A stretch of DNA of 64,000 bases from Brachypterus glaber (lineage: Eukaryota > Arthropoda > Insecta > Coleoptera > Kateretidae), in NCBI GenBank assembly GCA_958510825.1, contig OY294048.1:30345026-30409025 (forward strand). Direction: 5' to 3'. This document shows positions 1 to 10,640 of the stretch, one piece after another. Positions within the stretch are counted from its first letter, which is position 1. Each line of letters starts with the position of its first letter. The position numbers and the translations under genes are program-made. The notes under the pieces were generated by a model. The model saw only the letters and a program-made list of their open reading frames with translations, searched no databases and was not told the origin of the DNA.

Positions 1-1161
1 CTTTTGCTTTTTTAAGTTGTTCTGGATATTTACCTTCCTTCTTCTAGCGAAATTCCAAGTAGTTTAAAATCTGTTACTTGTGGTACTGACTTTTTGTCAC
101 AGTAAATAAGGATACTACTGTCATTGTTTAATTTATTAAATTTTAGGATTGCTGATTTTTTTGGGTTTAAAATAAGAGAATTCTGCCTTGACCATGTGGC
201 CAATAAATCTGTTAGAATTTTTAAAAGTTCCAAGAAGTCCTTCCTTGTACAGCATGATATTAATGAAGTATCGTCTGCATATTGGCAAAGCTTAAACCTC
301 TTCTTAAACTTGTCGGGAATGCCATTTAATAAAAATTTTAAAAGGTCATTACTAAAAATTAAGAATAATAATGGGGAGAGAATTGCCCCTTGAGGTGTCC
401 CTCTGCGGATATTTTTTGTGGACGATTTGATTTTAACATTTGCTCGCTCACCTATGTCTACGTATTGTTGCCTATTTTTGAGGTAGGAAATAAACCATTC
501 GAGAGTTTTTCCCACTATACCATAGGATTCTAATTTTAAAATAATCAAATCAATGTCAAGGACATCAAACGCCCTTGTCATGTCAAAGAAGAGCCCTTAA
601 ACTATACTTTCTCCATTATCTACATTTTCTATTACGTAATCCAAAATTTCACTTAGCCCAGATCGAAAGCCATAATGGGAGGATGAAAGTAAATTGTACT
701 TGTCAAAGTAGTTAACTAACCGATTACACATAACTTTGTCAATAATTTTTGCAAAGACAGACAGGTTAGATATTTGTCGATAATTACTTACATCAGTTTT
801 TATCCCTTTTTTGTGAATAACTACTACTTTTGCTTTTTTAAGTTGTTCTGGATATTTACCTTCCTTGAAAGAAGCATTTATCCAACTAGTGACAACTGGG
901 GTTATATTATCTATAATCAAACGTAAAATGTTACAAGGAATTTCGTCGGGACCATTTTTTTGAGGTTGCTATCATTGCAGTTTTTACCTCAGCCTCGGTT
1001 ACCTCTCCACAGAACATGCTATGTGGTGTTTGCCTCTCACAAGTGTAGTTTATAGTTTCATTTATAAAACCTTGTGAGTTTTTAGCTGTACTGAAGAGAA
1101 AATGAATATTAAACACATATTCTTTACCCGTATAGTACAATTTTGATCCAAAGAATATCAA
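1..1161 (-). pseudogene. Decayed CR1/L2-like non-LTR retrotransposon reverse transcriptase
   Basis: The minus strand encodes reverse transcriptase pieces in order. Around 930-1110 is the RT linker (motif EVTEAEVKTAM). At 597-920 are the early fingers (HKKG, NYRQISNLS, YGFRSG). At 30-581 are the palm motifs MTRAFD, GTPQGAILSPLLF and YADD, and the start of the thumb (KLLGISL). A TAA stop in frame at about 597 separates two pieces that otherwise read straight through, and a frameshift lies near 955. The YADD residues survive. There is no endonuclease and no complete C-terminus, so this is a dead copy. It lies in the 3' part of sulfotransferase gene A. The first 40 bases of the window repeat bases 832-871 of the same element. 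Confidence 0.85.
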
Positions 1162-1297
1162 TTTTATTATTATTTAAATAATTACAACATTTGTGTAAAA
1201 TTTAATGAATCAATAAATATTAATTTATTAATTTAATATTTTTTGACAGTAAACTTAAACTAAATAATTCATGTTTTCTTGTTTAATACATTGCACA

Positions 1298-2812
1298 AAC
1301 CAAACTATATTTTTTCTACATATTTTTGGACCCTAAAAACGATTATGACAATAAAAACAATTCTTGACCCTCAAAATCTTGTGATGTAGCGCACATTGTT
1401 TTTTTTTTGTATGCATTCAAGGTCAAAATAAAAATCCGCAAGATTGCAGAAAAACTTTTTTTATGGATATATTTCGAAATAAAAATTATTCATGCCATAA
1501 CATGCAGATTTTAAATATCCACCCTAGTTAATTTTTTTCAGGGCCACAAACTCCAAATATGGCACGTTTTTCGTGTTTTTTTCGGTATATTTCATTAAAT
1601 TTTTTTTTATAAAATTGATAGCTACAGTCAAAAATTTATATATGTAATACTACTATTTACATAAGCTTTATAAAAAAAAATTCCCCTAATTTTTTTATGT
1701 CCAGTGGTGTGGAGTCTGGGGGTTTGAAGTTGCACATGTCAAAATAAATATATCATAACATCCTCTGATACCCTTAACCAGACTGTTTTTCTCGAGGTAT
1801 TTTTTAGCGATATAAACAAATTTGACAATAAAAGACCTCCCTGATCTCTTATTTGTTTCAAAACCACACGCACAGTGAAACAGTTTTATCTTAAAGCTGG
1901 TAAAAACATAAAATTTTACAATGCTTTACCAGGGGGTCGAAGGGGGTCAAGATTGACCAAAAAATGTGTCGCGTAATACTTAAACGGTCCTATTTTATTT
2001 TTCATTGATAAAGAAACACAAAGTGTAATAATGCTTTCCCGTAAAAATGAAATGTTAAAATCGGAAACTTTGTATACATTATTATATTTATGAAAAAGTT
2101 TTAACTAATTATGATATTTTTTGTCACCATATTGAATCTGTAATTTATTTATTGAAAATGTATTAATACTTTTATAATGGGGATGCTTAAAAAGTCCAAA
2201 CGAAGTTAAACAAACATGTAATGTCTTAAACGCTTCTTTACCAGTTTTGCAAAAAAAAGATTATTTTCGGTTTTACCAGATTTATGATAAAATGTTGCCA
2301 CTGTGCGTGTGATTTTGAAAAAAAATAAGTATTAGAGCGGCCCTTTGTTGTTTAAATCGCTAAAAAACAACTTGAGCAAATTAGTCTGGTATCAGACAAT
2401 TTTATGATATATTTCTTTTGACATGTGAAACGTTAAACCCCCCAGAATCCCCATCACTGGAGTAAAATATATGTAATTTATTTATAAAGCATATGTATGT
2501 AGGAGTATTACATATATAAATTTTTGGCTGTATCTGTATTATTTATATAAAATTTTAATGAAATATATCGGAAAAACACGAAATAAGTGCCATATTTGAA
2601 GTTTGTAGTCCTGTACAAAATTAACTAGGGTAGATATTTAAATTCTGCAAGTTATGGCATGAATTATTTTTATTTAGAAATATTTCCAAAGAAAAAACCT
2701 TTTCTAAAATATTGCGATTTTTTTTTTGGCCTTGAGTGTCAAGAATAATTTTTCATTGCCATATTCGTTTTCAGCGCCCCAAAATACATAAAAAAATATA
2801 GGTTGGTTTATA
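1298..2812. repeat. 1.5 kb foldback element with long inverted arms
   Basis: The left half (about 1298-1930) reappears reverse-complemented at about 2250-2812, with a looser loop between. Matching landmarks are AACCAAACTATATTTTT on the left against AAATATAGGTTGGTTT on the right, CATGCCATAACATGCAG against CTGCAAGTTATGGCATG, and CACACGCACAGTG against CACTGTGCGTGTG. Arms are roughly 70-85 percent identical by eye. No coding potential is seen. It ends about 50 bp from sulfotransferase exon 3, so it sits in an intron or flank of gene A. A non-autonomous foldback transposon is the likely class; the family is not recognised. Confidence 0.75.
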
Positions 2813-2861
2813 AAAAACTAACTTTATTTTTTTTTGTGGTCCTGTGTTATTTGTAACTTAC

Positions 2862-2940
2862 TCAAAAATTGGAACTTTCATTTTTCCTATTTGGTCAGAA
2901 TAAACTAGATCCCATACAATAGTTTGAGTCAAATTTGTAC
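2862..2940 (-). CDS. Sulfotransferase gene A, exon 3
   Basis: This is a 79-nt exon on the minus strand. It is preceded by TTTTAG at 2941-2946 and followed by the donor GTAAGT (2861-2856). It begins with 2 nt that complete the glycine codon left open by exon 2 and ends with 2 nt of a glutamate codon. It encodes TNLTQTIVWDL and then KMKVPIF. This continues the 5'-phosphosulfate-binding loop (normally SGTTW) and the helix after it in cytosolic sulfotransferases. The TTW of the usual motif is TNL here. Gene B has an exon of identical length and phase at 54982-55060. Later exons of gene A must lie beyond the left edge. Confidence 0.82.
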
Positions 2941-2965
2941 CTAAAACATTAATTTTAATTATAAT

Positions 2966-3674
2966 ATATACAGGGTGTCTCACCGAAGCCGAGTCGGTCG
3001 ATATATAGCAGTATTGGCTTTAGAGAAAAACTTTAAAGGAAAAAGTCGTATGCCTTTAAAAAAGGAACATTTTAAAAATATTTTAAAATATACAGGTTGG
3101 GTAGGGTGGGTAACATCTGACTATTTTTTTTTTTTTTTTAATTATAAACTTTCCTAACCAAGTTATAAAGAAAAATCTAAAACCCTACAGTGTAACGTTT
3201 AAGACGGTGCCGTGAATTAGCTATAAGTCGTACAAAAAATACATGACACAAAAAATGTTGGAGACTTGGTCCTCTTTATTTTCATATCAAACGTTTTTTG
3301 TCCTAGGATGCACAAATCTTGAGATATTTTAAAAAGTCTGTTTTTTTGTGAAAAATACGTTAAAAAAATTACAGTTCCAAATCGAGTTCAATGTCGCAAA
3401 ATTGTTTATTTGAGGCCTTAGACCCTACCCAATAAACCAAAAATCTAAACTCCATGTATTATTTCCAGGTGAAGCCTCTTTTATTAACTTGAAGACTGGA
3501 CTATAACTAGAAATACGCCAGGTACTGCTCATAACAGGTTCGATTTTAATAAAAAAATATTTCTTAAAAACACCTTATCCAATTATTTTGTTTTTCTATG
3601 GAAATTTCTATTTAACCTTAAACTAATGATAGATTTTTTTTGTAACTTATTTCTGAATCACCATGTATATATAA
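2966..3674. mobile_element. CAGGGTG-type MITE, about 0.7 kb
   Basis: The left end TATATACAGGGTGTCTCA is matched in reverse complement by the right end TGAATCACCATGTATATA, giving an 18-bp imperfect terminal inverted repeat starting with TA. The interior is AT-rich; the 60-codon frame at 2975-3157 is not convincing as a gene. It is inserted in the intron between exons 3 and 2 of sulfotransferase gene A. A mariner-type MITE is likely from the TA ends, but the duplicated target cannot be defined because the flanks are all AT. Confidence 0.55.
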
Positions 3675-3936
3675 TTAAAATATAATTTTAAGGAACAGAA
3701 ACGTTTAATTTTAAACAAAATTATAAAAATATTATTTAAATATTCCATCAATCTATTTTCTAATCATCGTACAGATGGCCCTTTTTAGTACGCGATTAAG
3801 AAAACATTTTTCTACTTTATTGGGTCAAGCAACTCATTTTTAAAACTTTGTGTGTGCATTATAAGACAGGCTGTACAGATAATTTTCTGTACAGTGTAAA
3901 ATTAAAATTTTACAATTAGCCATACTTTACACTTAC

Positions 3937-4068
3937 CTGATCTCGGATAACCAAGAATCCAAATATCATCAGGTCTGACTTCAAAATTATAAAGTTTCTG
4001 AGCGTATTCGGGGTATTTTAAAGGAAGACACCATTCATCAGGTCCTACTTGGACGTATTCTTTACGAA
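3937..4068 (-). CDS. Sulfotransferase gene A, exon 2 (P-loop exon)
   Basis: This is a 132-nt exon on the minus strand, with acceptor ATTTTAG before 4068 and donor GTAAGT after 3937. It joins in phase to exon 1 at 20260-20326 (G|TT gives Val). It reads EYVQVGPDEWCLP, then YAQKLYNFEVRPDDIWILGY and PRSG. Cytosolic sulfotransferases transfer sulfate from PAPS to small hydroxylated or amine substrates. The PDDIWILGYPRSG stretch is the family strand and P-loop that bind the 5'-phosphosulfate, with Arg where vertebrate enzymes usually have Lys. The start is set by the splice site; the upstream ATG at 4117 lies in the intron. Gene B has the paralogous exon at 56115-56246. Confidence 0.92.
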
Positions 4069-4355
4069 CTAAAATATTAAAACAAGCTGTGAAGATATGT
4101 AATGCTACGCATTCCATTATATATTATTGACAGTAAACAGTATATTAAATTTCCCAAATACTTAAAGAAAAATAATAATAAAAAAAAATTAACAAAAAAA
4201 TTACATTTTTTTTCAAAAAAAAAAGTTTTCAGTTCAGTTTTATTTTTTTTAATTTTTCATTTTTTTATTAAATTTTCTTTTTGAGAAAAACGAAAAAAAA
4301 AATCTAAAAAATTTCAAAATTTTTCAATTTTTCTATTTATTTTTTTTTGTAAAAT
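4069..4355. other. Intron sequence with homopolymer runs
   Basis: This is gene A intron 1 next to exon 2. About 60 bp from 4070 to 4133 recurs in inverted orientation at 18472-18532. From 4165 to 4350 the sequence is A and T runs with no gene. Confidence 0.6.
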
Positions 4356-4356
4356 A

Positions 4357-5540
4357 AACTCATACGCCGATGACACGGTTTTAATTTTTGAAGGCGATGA
4401 TTGGACAAGCGTTTTAAAAGAGGGGGAAATAGGTATCTCCAAGGTTAAAATTTGGCTAGATAAAAACTTACTTTCACTAAATGAAAAAAAAACTCAATTT
4501 ATGACTTTCTCAGCAACAATAGTTAATCAACCAAATTTTGAAAAAATTAAACTACATACAAACTGTAACTTAGAAAATTGTAATTGCATACAAGAAATTA
4601 ATAAAACTAGCCAAATAAAATACCTGGGGATTATTATTGACCCTTATTTAAAAGGGGATAAACATATTTTACACATATCAAGTTAGAAAATTTATTCGCA
4701 TTTTTTATAACATAAGGGACCTATTCCCTCAGAATATTTTACGTAACATATACATGTCATTAGTACAATCAATCGTCGCCTATGGAATATGTGTCTGGGG
4801 GAATACCTATAATACGCATATAGAAGACTTAAATATTACACAAAAATATATACTAAAGGTTATGTTATATAAAAACAAACTATTTTCAACAAATAACTTA
4901 TTTGAACTCGCCAATATGATGGACGTAAAAGGGTTATATATATTAAATGCAATTAAATTTGTTTACAAAAATAAAAACTTGTTGGGGAATATTCAACATT
5001 GCCATAATCCTAGATCTAACATAAATGAAAATTTACGTCTACCAAAACCGACTAAAACTGTTATAAAAAAATCATTAGCCTATACAGGGCCGAAGTTGTA
5101 TAATTTATTGCCAGCATCTATAAAAAAACTGAATAATAATAAACTTTTTTGTAAAAAAGCCACTTTATATATAAAATCAAATTTAATCGATTTTTCCAAT
5201 ACCTTAGAACATTAATTAAATTTAATTTTGTAATTTTATAAATATAAAATTCAAACACGTCCTAACTTATAATTTAATTTACATGGTCTCTATATAATAA
5301 ATGAGATACACTAAATACTAGATAACAAAACATTTCTCAAAATGGTTAAAGTATTAAAAAAAGAAGCACAGTCACGATTTTTAATCAGGTGCAATGTTTA
5401 AAATAATAAAAATTACCTTACATTTTAAAAGTTAGCTTAAATAAATGCAAATTAGGCTGGTAGGGAATAAAACTTTGTATTTCTGTATAAGAGGAACAAT
5501 AAATTTATTATTATTAAATTTATTATTATAATTATTATAA
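4357..5540 (+). pseudogene. CR1/L2-like retrotransposon, 3' half of ORF2 plus tail
   Basis: Plus-strand reading opens at the catalytic box NSYADDTVLIF, continues through LSLNEKKTQFMTFS and IKYLGIIIDP, then shifts frame near 4685 and resumes from 4754 to 5215 with the RT C-terminal domain (YGICVWGN, YNLLPASIKKLNNN). Domain order and motifs match the C-terminal third of the intact element at 36281-39217. The copy is 5'-truncated inside the RT domain. After the stop at 5215 comes an AT-rich 3' UTR that ends in TTATTATTA-like repeats near 5510-5540. It sits in gene A intron 1, opposite to the gene. The frameshift and truncation make it inactive. Confidence 0.88.
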
Positions 5541-5554
5541 TAAAAATATTTTTT

Positions 5555-5650
5555 TTTCTAAAAAAAAACGTTAATCCGAATTTTCTTACAGCATTTTTCG
5601 ATTTTTTTAAAAGTTTAACCCCCCATAACTTTTTTGTTTTTGGGGGGATG
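5555..5650 (+). repeat. Single unit of the CCCCATAACTT tandem-repeat family
   Basis: The stretch with AGTTTAACCCCCCATAACTT and TTTGTTTTTGGGGGGAT matches units at 14575-14880, 15303-15610 and 54350-54720 (some reverse-complemented). Here there is one unit, running directly into the SWIM-type remnant. Confidence 0.6.
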
Positions 5651-6100
5651 GAAGGGGCAGATTTTAAATTTCAACAACTTTCATACAATCAGCTTATTGA
5701 GTTCGCTGGTGGTAAATATCAACTAAAACTATGCCCAGCTTATTACGCAGATCACATAAGGGAAGATAGAGATTTTAGGTTTGATATTGCAAAGGAAGAC
5801 ACGCAAATTAATTATAATAACTGTAATTAAAGTAAAAATAAAGTCAAGACATTCCAACACTTGTAAATATTATGTTTATATTTTGTGTAATACAGAATTA
5901 TCTGGCTTTGATTTTATAGCTGGACACTACTGCACATGTAAAGTGGGTAAAAGATTGGTTGAAAAATGCTCCAATATTTTAACAGTTATATGGAATATGT
6001 CCGCATTTTTCCAAAAATAAACTTACCTGCAAGTGGCCTAAATAAATTTTTTAATGCACAAAGTGAGGAAGATAAAGATGAAGATTATTTTTTTTTTATT
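5648..6100 (+). pseudogene. SWIM zinc-finger protein remnant, probably transposon-derived
   Basis: Three overlapping plus-strand frames give one continuous homology-like reading. First comes LSYNQLIEFAGGKYQLKL with PAYYADHIRE, then KIKSRHSN, then HYCTCKVGKR, then NLPASGLNKFFN. The arrangement (FAGG, then YYADH, then basic RSRH, then CxC, then the end of a SWIM finger, then P-x-x-LN) is the C-terminal region of a recurring invertebrate SWIM-finger protein family usually found as repeats. Frame changes occur near 5820 and 5985. The last SWIM ligand pair, expected as CxH, reads KCSN, so a zinc-binding histidine is lost. A transposase origin is inferred. It could also be a host gene fragment. Confidence 0.6.
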
Positions 6101-6317
6101 GATTTTTGTAAGAAATTGATGGTAATATTTTTTATTTATGCATTGTTTTTGCCCAGAAGGCTAAATAAATAAGTTAATTAGCTATGTTTAAATATTATTA
6201 ATTGCTGTTTTTGTTCAAAAATGTTTTATCTAGATTTTAATTTGTTTAAAATATAATATATACAGATAAGTTCTTAAAAAAATATTGTTTTACATAATTT
6301 AAGTCATTATTATAACT

Positions 6318-7743
6318 AGGGCAAAACCCCCAATTATTGGCACTTTAAGAAATTTTTCACATATATTTCATTATAACTTATTAAATATTTCATGTTATCA
6401 AGAATAAAATATTTTACATCATTGGATAGTTATTCTATTTTATATATTATATAAAATTTAAACTGAGATCTTAGTAATATTAAAGAATTTTTTTAATTAA
6501 TTACCAGAATACACAATTTCGTATTATTGGCACCTTTTTGCTAATGATTGGCATCCAAATTTTCCTATTATTGGCACCTAATTTTTGCTTTAAAGTAACG
6601 GAAAAAAATTACTGAGTAACTACTTTTTGTTGAATAATAAACATTTTAGTATCAAAATAAAATATTTAAATTGGAATATTGCAGTTCTATACATATTAAC
6701 TAAAGGCTGTAAACAAAAACTCAAATTTATTTTTGAACTACAAAATTCTACATATCTTTATATTAAAGTTAAAATATTAATTACCTAATACTAATTTGTA
6801 TCTATAAAATAATACCTAGTTACCTAGGTACACTTATTTAAAAGAATTATTATGCTTTTAGACTAATTTTGATGCGCAAGTTTTGCATACAATAAACATG
6901 TGCCAATAATAGGAGCTTAATATAATTTGGACACCTATTATGGGCACCGTGATAAAAAATTAAATTTTAAAGAAAAATTAGGTTTATAGAGAAAAATTAA
7001 GTGTAAAATGTATATACGTAGATATGTATTGAGGAAAAACTGTAAGTTTTTCATTAAACGCTGTTTAGAACGCATTTATTTGAAATAGGTTTTTAGCTAA
7101 AACTTTATCTTTTGTATAATAGCCCACCCGCTTTAAAATACGGTTTTGGTTTTGTCTTATATCAGATGTGGCAATACGTATGTATATTTAACCGTACAAG
7201 TAATAAATCTATTCAATTTTATTTTATTGATTCCATTAATTGAGAATTTTAACTGGTTGACAATAATTGGAATAGGATTTTTACTAAAGAGGCTAATTAT
7301 TGGCACCTGTGCCAATAATTAGAATTTAGTTTAATTTTGTATACCAATTGTTGGCACCGTTGAAATTAAATAAAAATGTAAAGAAAACTAAAGTTTTTAA
7401 GGCTAATTAATAAGTAGAATGCATATACTTACTAAAATTATCGAGAAAAAATAGTTAGTCCGTCAATAAAAGTCTTTTACTAACCTTCTGCTTAAAGCAC
7501 TTCCTTAGCACAAACCTTAAAAATTCACACTTACGTAGTTCACACGAAACTAGTAAGACTCTACTGCCCAGGGGGGGAAAAATATGTTTTTCGCATTTAA
7601 AGTATAATATTTAGCAATATTGCCATTTCGTAAAAAATATAGTTAGATTAAGGTACCAATGGAGATTTTTTTATATAAACGAAAACATCACTCCAGTGCC
7701 AATAAATAATTAGCGGAGTGCCAACGATTGGGGGTTTTACCCT
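6318..7743. mobile_element. 1.4 kb non-autonomous element with repeated TTGGCACC motif
   Basis: The left end AGGGCAAAACCCCCAATTAT is matched by the right end GATTGGGGGTTTTACCCT, giving an imperfect inverted repeat of about 25 bp. The interior has no long ORF but carries about ten copies of ATTATTGGCACC or its complement, including near 6338, 6530, 6550, 6572, 6902, 6938, 7292-7320, 7348, 7697 and 7718, on both strands. Such motif arrays can be transposase-binding sites, but here they are spread across the element and not confined to the ends. The family is not recognised. Confidence 0.65.
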
Positions 7744-7812
7744 ATATATTACCCTATTACCCTATTATATTACCCTATTATATTACCCTGTTATATTACC
7801 CTATATATTATT
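7744..7812. repeat. TATTACCCTAT minisatellite
   Basis: A short array of ATATTACCCT-like 10-15 bp units abuts the right end of the TTGGCACC element; the unit shares the TACCCT end of that element. Confidence 0.6.
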
Positions 7813-8380
7813 ATTATATCGTTTATTTTTATGTTCATTAAAGGCAAATAAATATACACTTAAATTATAATTGTTTATTCAAAGTGTATTTGGCCAAAAA
7901 ATTTACACAATTGATATAAAATCCTTACTAAAGAATGTGCGTTAAAAAAAATCACTAAGCATGTTTTTGCACCAGTTATTTATTATAAACGTTTTGTTCG
8001 TAATTGAATGCTTTTAAAAACTGTAACCAAATTGTGTCCCCTCCTCAATGCTAAAAAACCTTAATTTGACCGACAGTCCTTTAAAAAGTAAAAAGTTAAA
8101 GTACCTGAATCTTTAATGTACGAAGAAATTGTACAAATTGGTAAGTGCATAATCCCTATGGTCCTATAAAATCGATTAATAATTACCAATTATTTATTTA
8201 TAAATCGTAAGATATATACCAAAAATGTACCATACATTTGAACGTGCTTAAAAAATTATACAATACTAAAGTACTATAGGTACTACTAAAACTAGACAAT
8301 TATTAATAATAAACGATAGCAAACAAAATAAAATACCTTATAATTATTATATAATTTACTAACTAAATGATAACTAATTA
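7813..8380. other. AT-rich intron sequence, nothing recognised
   Basis: No ORF, repeat structure or motif could be supported here. It is part of gene A intron 1. Confidence 0.5.
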
Positions 8381-9298
8381 CACCGGCACACAAAAAAAAA
8401 AATTGTCTGTACACCGGGCACCACCTATCTACGGGCATGTTTTTCGACCCGCTGAATACGAATTTCAAGTCAGTTTAGGCCGTCCAGCCTTCAATTTCGA
8501 GTAAATTGCAAAAAAACCCAAAAAATAGCGAAAATTCGATGTTTTGGCAAGAAAAAAAAATTTTTACTCGAAATTGAAGGGTGGACGGCCTAAACTGACT
8601 TGAAATTCGTATTCAGCGGGTCGAAAAACATGCCCGTAGATAGGTGGTGCCCGGTGTACAGACAATTTTTTTTTTTGTGCACCGGCACCGGCACACAAAA
8701 AAAAAAATTGTCTGTACACCGGGCACCACCTATATACGGGCATGTTTTTCGACCCGCTGAATACGAATTTCAAGTCAGTTTAGGCCGTCCAGCCTTCAAT
8801 TTCGAGTAAATTGCAAAAAAAAAACCAAAAAATAGCGAAAATTCGATGTTTTGGCAAGAAAAAAAAATTTTTACTCGAAATTGAAGGGTGGACGGCCTAA
8901 ACTGACTTGAAATTCGTATTCAGCGGGTCGAAAAACATGCCCGTAGATAGGTGGTGCCCGGTGTACAGACAATTTTTTTTTTGTGCACCGGCACCGGCAC
9001 ACAAAAAAAAAATTGTCTGTACACCGGGCACCACCTATCTACGGGCATGTTTTTCGACACGCTGAATACGAATTTCAAGTCAGTTTAGGCCGTCCAGCCT
9101 TCAATTTCGAGTAAATTGCAAAAAAAAAACCAAAAAATAGCGAAAATTCGATGTTTTGGCAAGAAAAAAAATTTTTACTCGAAATTGAAGGGTGGACGGC
9201 CTAAACTGACTTGAAATTCGTATTCAGCGGGTCGAAAAACATGCCCGTAGATAGGTGGCGCCCGGTGTACAGACAATTTTTTTTTTTGTGTGCCGGTG
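8381..9298. mobile_element. Three tandem copies of a palindromic MITE, TTA target duplication
   Basis: Each unit of about 305 bp is itself a near-perfect palindrome. It opens CACCGGCACACAAAA, runs to a centre around AGCGAAAATTCGATG, and returns reverse-complemented. Three units follow head to tail, at about 8381-8688, 8688-8993 and 8993-9298, with fused junctions reading GTGCACCGGCACCGGCAC. The composite is flanked by TTA at 8378-8380 and TTA at 9299-9301. A 3-bp TWA duplication is what PIF/Harbinger elements make. Open frames of 69 aa on both strands are by-products of the palindrome. Copies are more than 95 percent alike, so amplification is recent. Confidence 0.85.
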
Positions 9299-9359
9299 TT
9301 ATTTAAATAATTTAAAAAATTGCTAAAGTATAAATATAAAAACAATACACATTTTTTAG

Positions 9360-9482
9360 AAGGTAAGTTTAAAAAAGATAGGTATGGTTTAAACAGGTAA
9401 GTATAGTTTTAAAAAGTTAAGTATTGTTTTAAAAAGGTAAGTATAGTTTCAAAATGCTAAGTATACATTTTAAAAAGGTAAA
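9360..9482. repeat. About 20-bp tandem repeat (AAAAAGGTAAGTATAGTTTT)
   Basis: Six or so degenerate copies of a 20-21 bp unit, each holding a GGTAAGTAT core, follow one another. The unit resembles a splice-donor consensus by chance. No other function is visible. Confidence 0.7.
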
Positions 9483-9487
9483 TGAGA

Positions 9488-9860
9488 TACAGGGTGTTTT
9501 CTAATAACGGTATGCAACTTCAGGGTGTAATTCCTTACCCAAAAAATAAGAAAATTTTTTAAAAACGGCTCGTAAGGGAGCTACGCCCGGGCGCGCCCCT
9601 TCAAAAGGGGTTCCAAAAATTTGATTTTTTATAATAACTTAGAAACCACTTGTGTTATGGCAACGAGGTATTGCACGTGATCTATCTCTAATAAGGCCCA
9701 TCAGCAATGGTATTTGCATGTAGTTACTTTAACCGGGGGCGTCCGAAATGAGGTGGCCTTATCACTTTTTTGCCCCAAACCTTTTTCTGTGTTACTTTTC
9801 TGTATATTTATTACCAGAAAGTAATCTTCAGGTAAAAATAGATATAAAAGGAACTTTTGT
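9488..9860. repeat. CAGGGTG repeat family, copy 1
   Basis: It starts ATACAGGGTGTTTTC, then carries AAGGGAGCTACGCCC, CAACGAGG and TAATAAGGCCCATC. The same landmarks in the same order occur at 48963-49222, which is cut off by the assembly gap. Its right boundary is not certain. A related fragment with TAAGGGAGCTAGG lies at 10010-10100. Confidence 0.65.
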
Positions 9861-10275
9861 TGTAATACAGTAGGATTAACAGTTTGCGAGACAAATTAAT
9901 TTGAATTTGAACTTTCAGATATCGAAGACGTAAAATTAAATACTAAAATGTTGAAAACCAAAATTTCAATAACGCAGGGTGAATGTTCATCCAAAACTAA
10001 GAAAAGACTTTATATACAGGCACTTCCGTAAATCTATCCTAAGGGAGCTAGGGTCTCCTAAAAATGCACCATTTGAAAAGGCCATGGTAGCTTTAAAAGA
10101 GATTTTTGGGCCTACCTGTATAGAAACTTTTTTCCCATGTTTTTGATTTAGAACTATCTCGTATCATTATTTTTGATTTTAAACCTTTTAGTATTTAATT
10201 TTTCGTCCTCGAAACGTGAAGTTTTTACGAATTAGTTCTGTTATTCACAAAAAAAAAATATAGGCCTTATAAACT
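9861..10275. other. Intron sequence, nothing recognised apart from a repeat fragment
   Basis: Only the AAGGGAGCTAGG fragment near 10040 is recognisable. There is no gene. Confidence 0.4.
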
Positions 10276-10331
10276 AACTTAACTCTATAGAGTTAAGTTG
10301 GCTGTTAAGTTATTATAATAACTTAACAGCC
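10276..10331. repeat. Two abutting perfect palindromes
   Basis: Bases 10276-10299 form a perfect 24-bp palindrome centred on CTATAG. Bases 10300-10331 form a perfect 32-bp palindrome centred on TTATAA. They touch with no spacer and share the word GTTAAGTT. They could extrude as a double cruciform. Confidence 0.9.
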
Positions 10332-10640
10332 ATATCAATAGCTTGAAGGCAAATTTGCTTAGCTATTGCTTTCCCATTTTGAAAATTTTCAAAATTTCGG
10401 AAAGCCTTGTTCGTGCAAAAAGTTTCAATTTTTTTTTTCGTCAGATAGACCTATAGTTTTTAAGGAAATCATATTTTTGGATATAAACGGCGAGGAGCAT
10501 AAAACAAATTTTCAATTTTTTTTACTAACGCAAGACTTTCCCGGAGGAAAGTAAAATATTTTTATTTATATAAAAAGTTAGATAAAAATTAACAATAATT
10601 ATAGTTTACAAAAAATATAATTTATTATAGTTTAAAATAA
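10332..10640. other. AT-rich sequence, nothing recognised
   Basis: A 62-codon open frame at 10366-10554 has no recognisable feature and lies in repeat-rich intron, so it is not called as a gene. Confidence 0.4.

Noticed and set aside
3902..4117. Using the ATG at 4117 as the start of a 71-aa sulfotransferase fragment
   Set aside because: The sequence upstream of 4068 ends in an acceptor and includes intron text repeated elsewhere; the true start is in exon 1 at 20326, which joins in phase.
8564..8809. Near-identical 69-codon frames on both strands starting MKFVFSGSKNM
   Set aside because: They arise because the MITE is a palindrome; each strand reads the same arm. No codon-level conservation beyond the DNA symmetry.
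9360..9482. Repeated GGTAAGTAT words as alternative splice donors
   Set aside because: They are units of a 20-bp tandem repeat on the plus strand, opposite to the gene.
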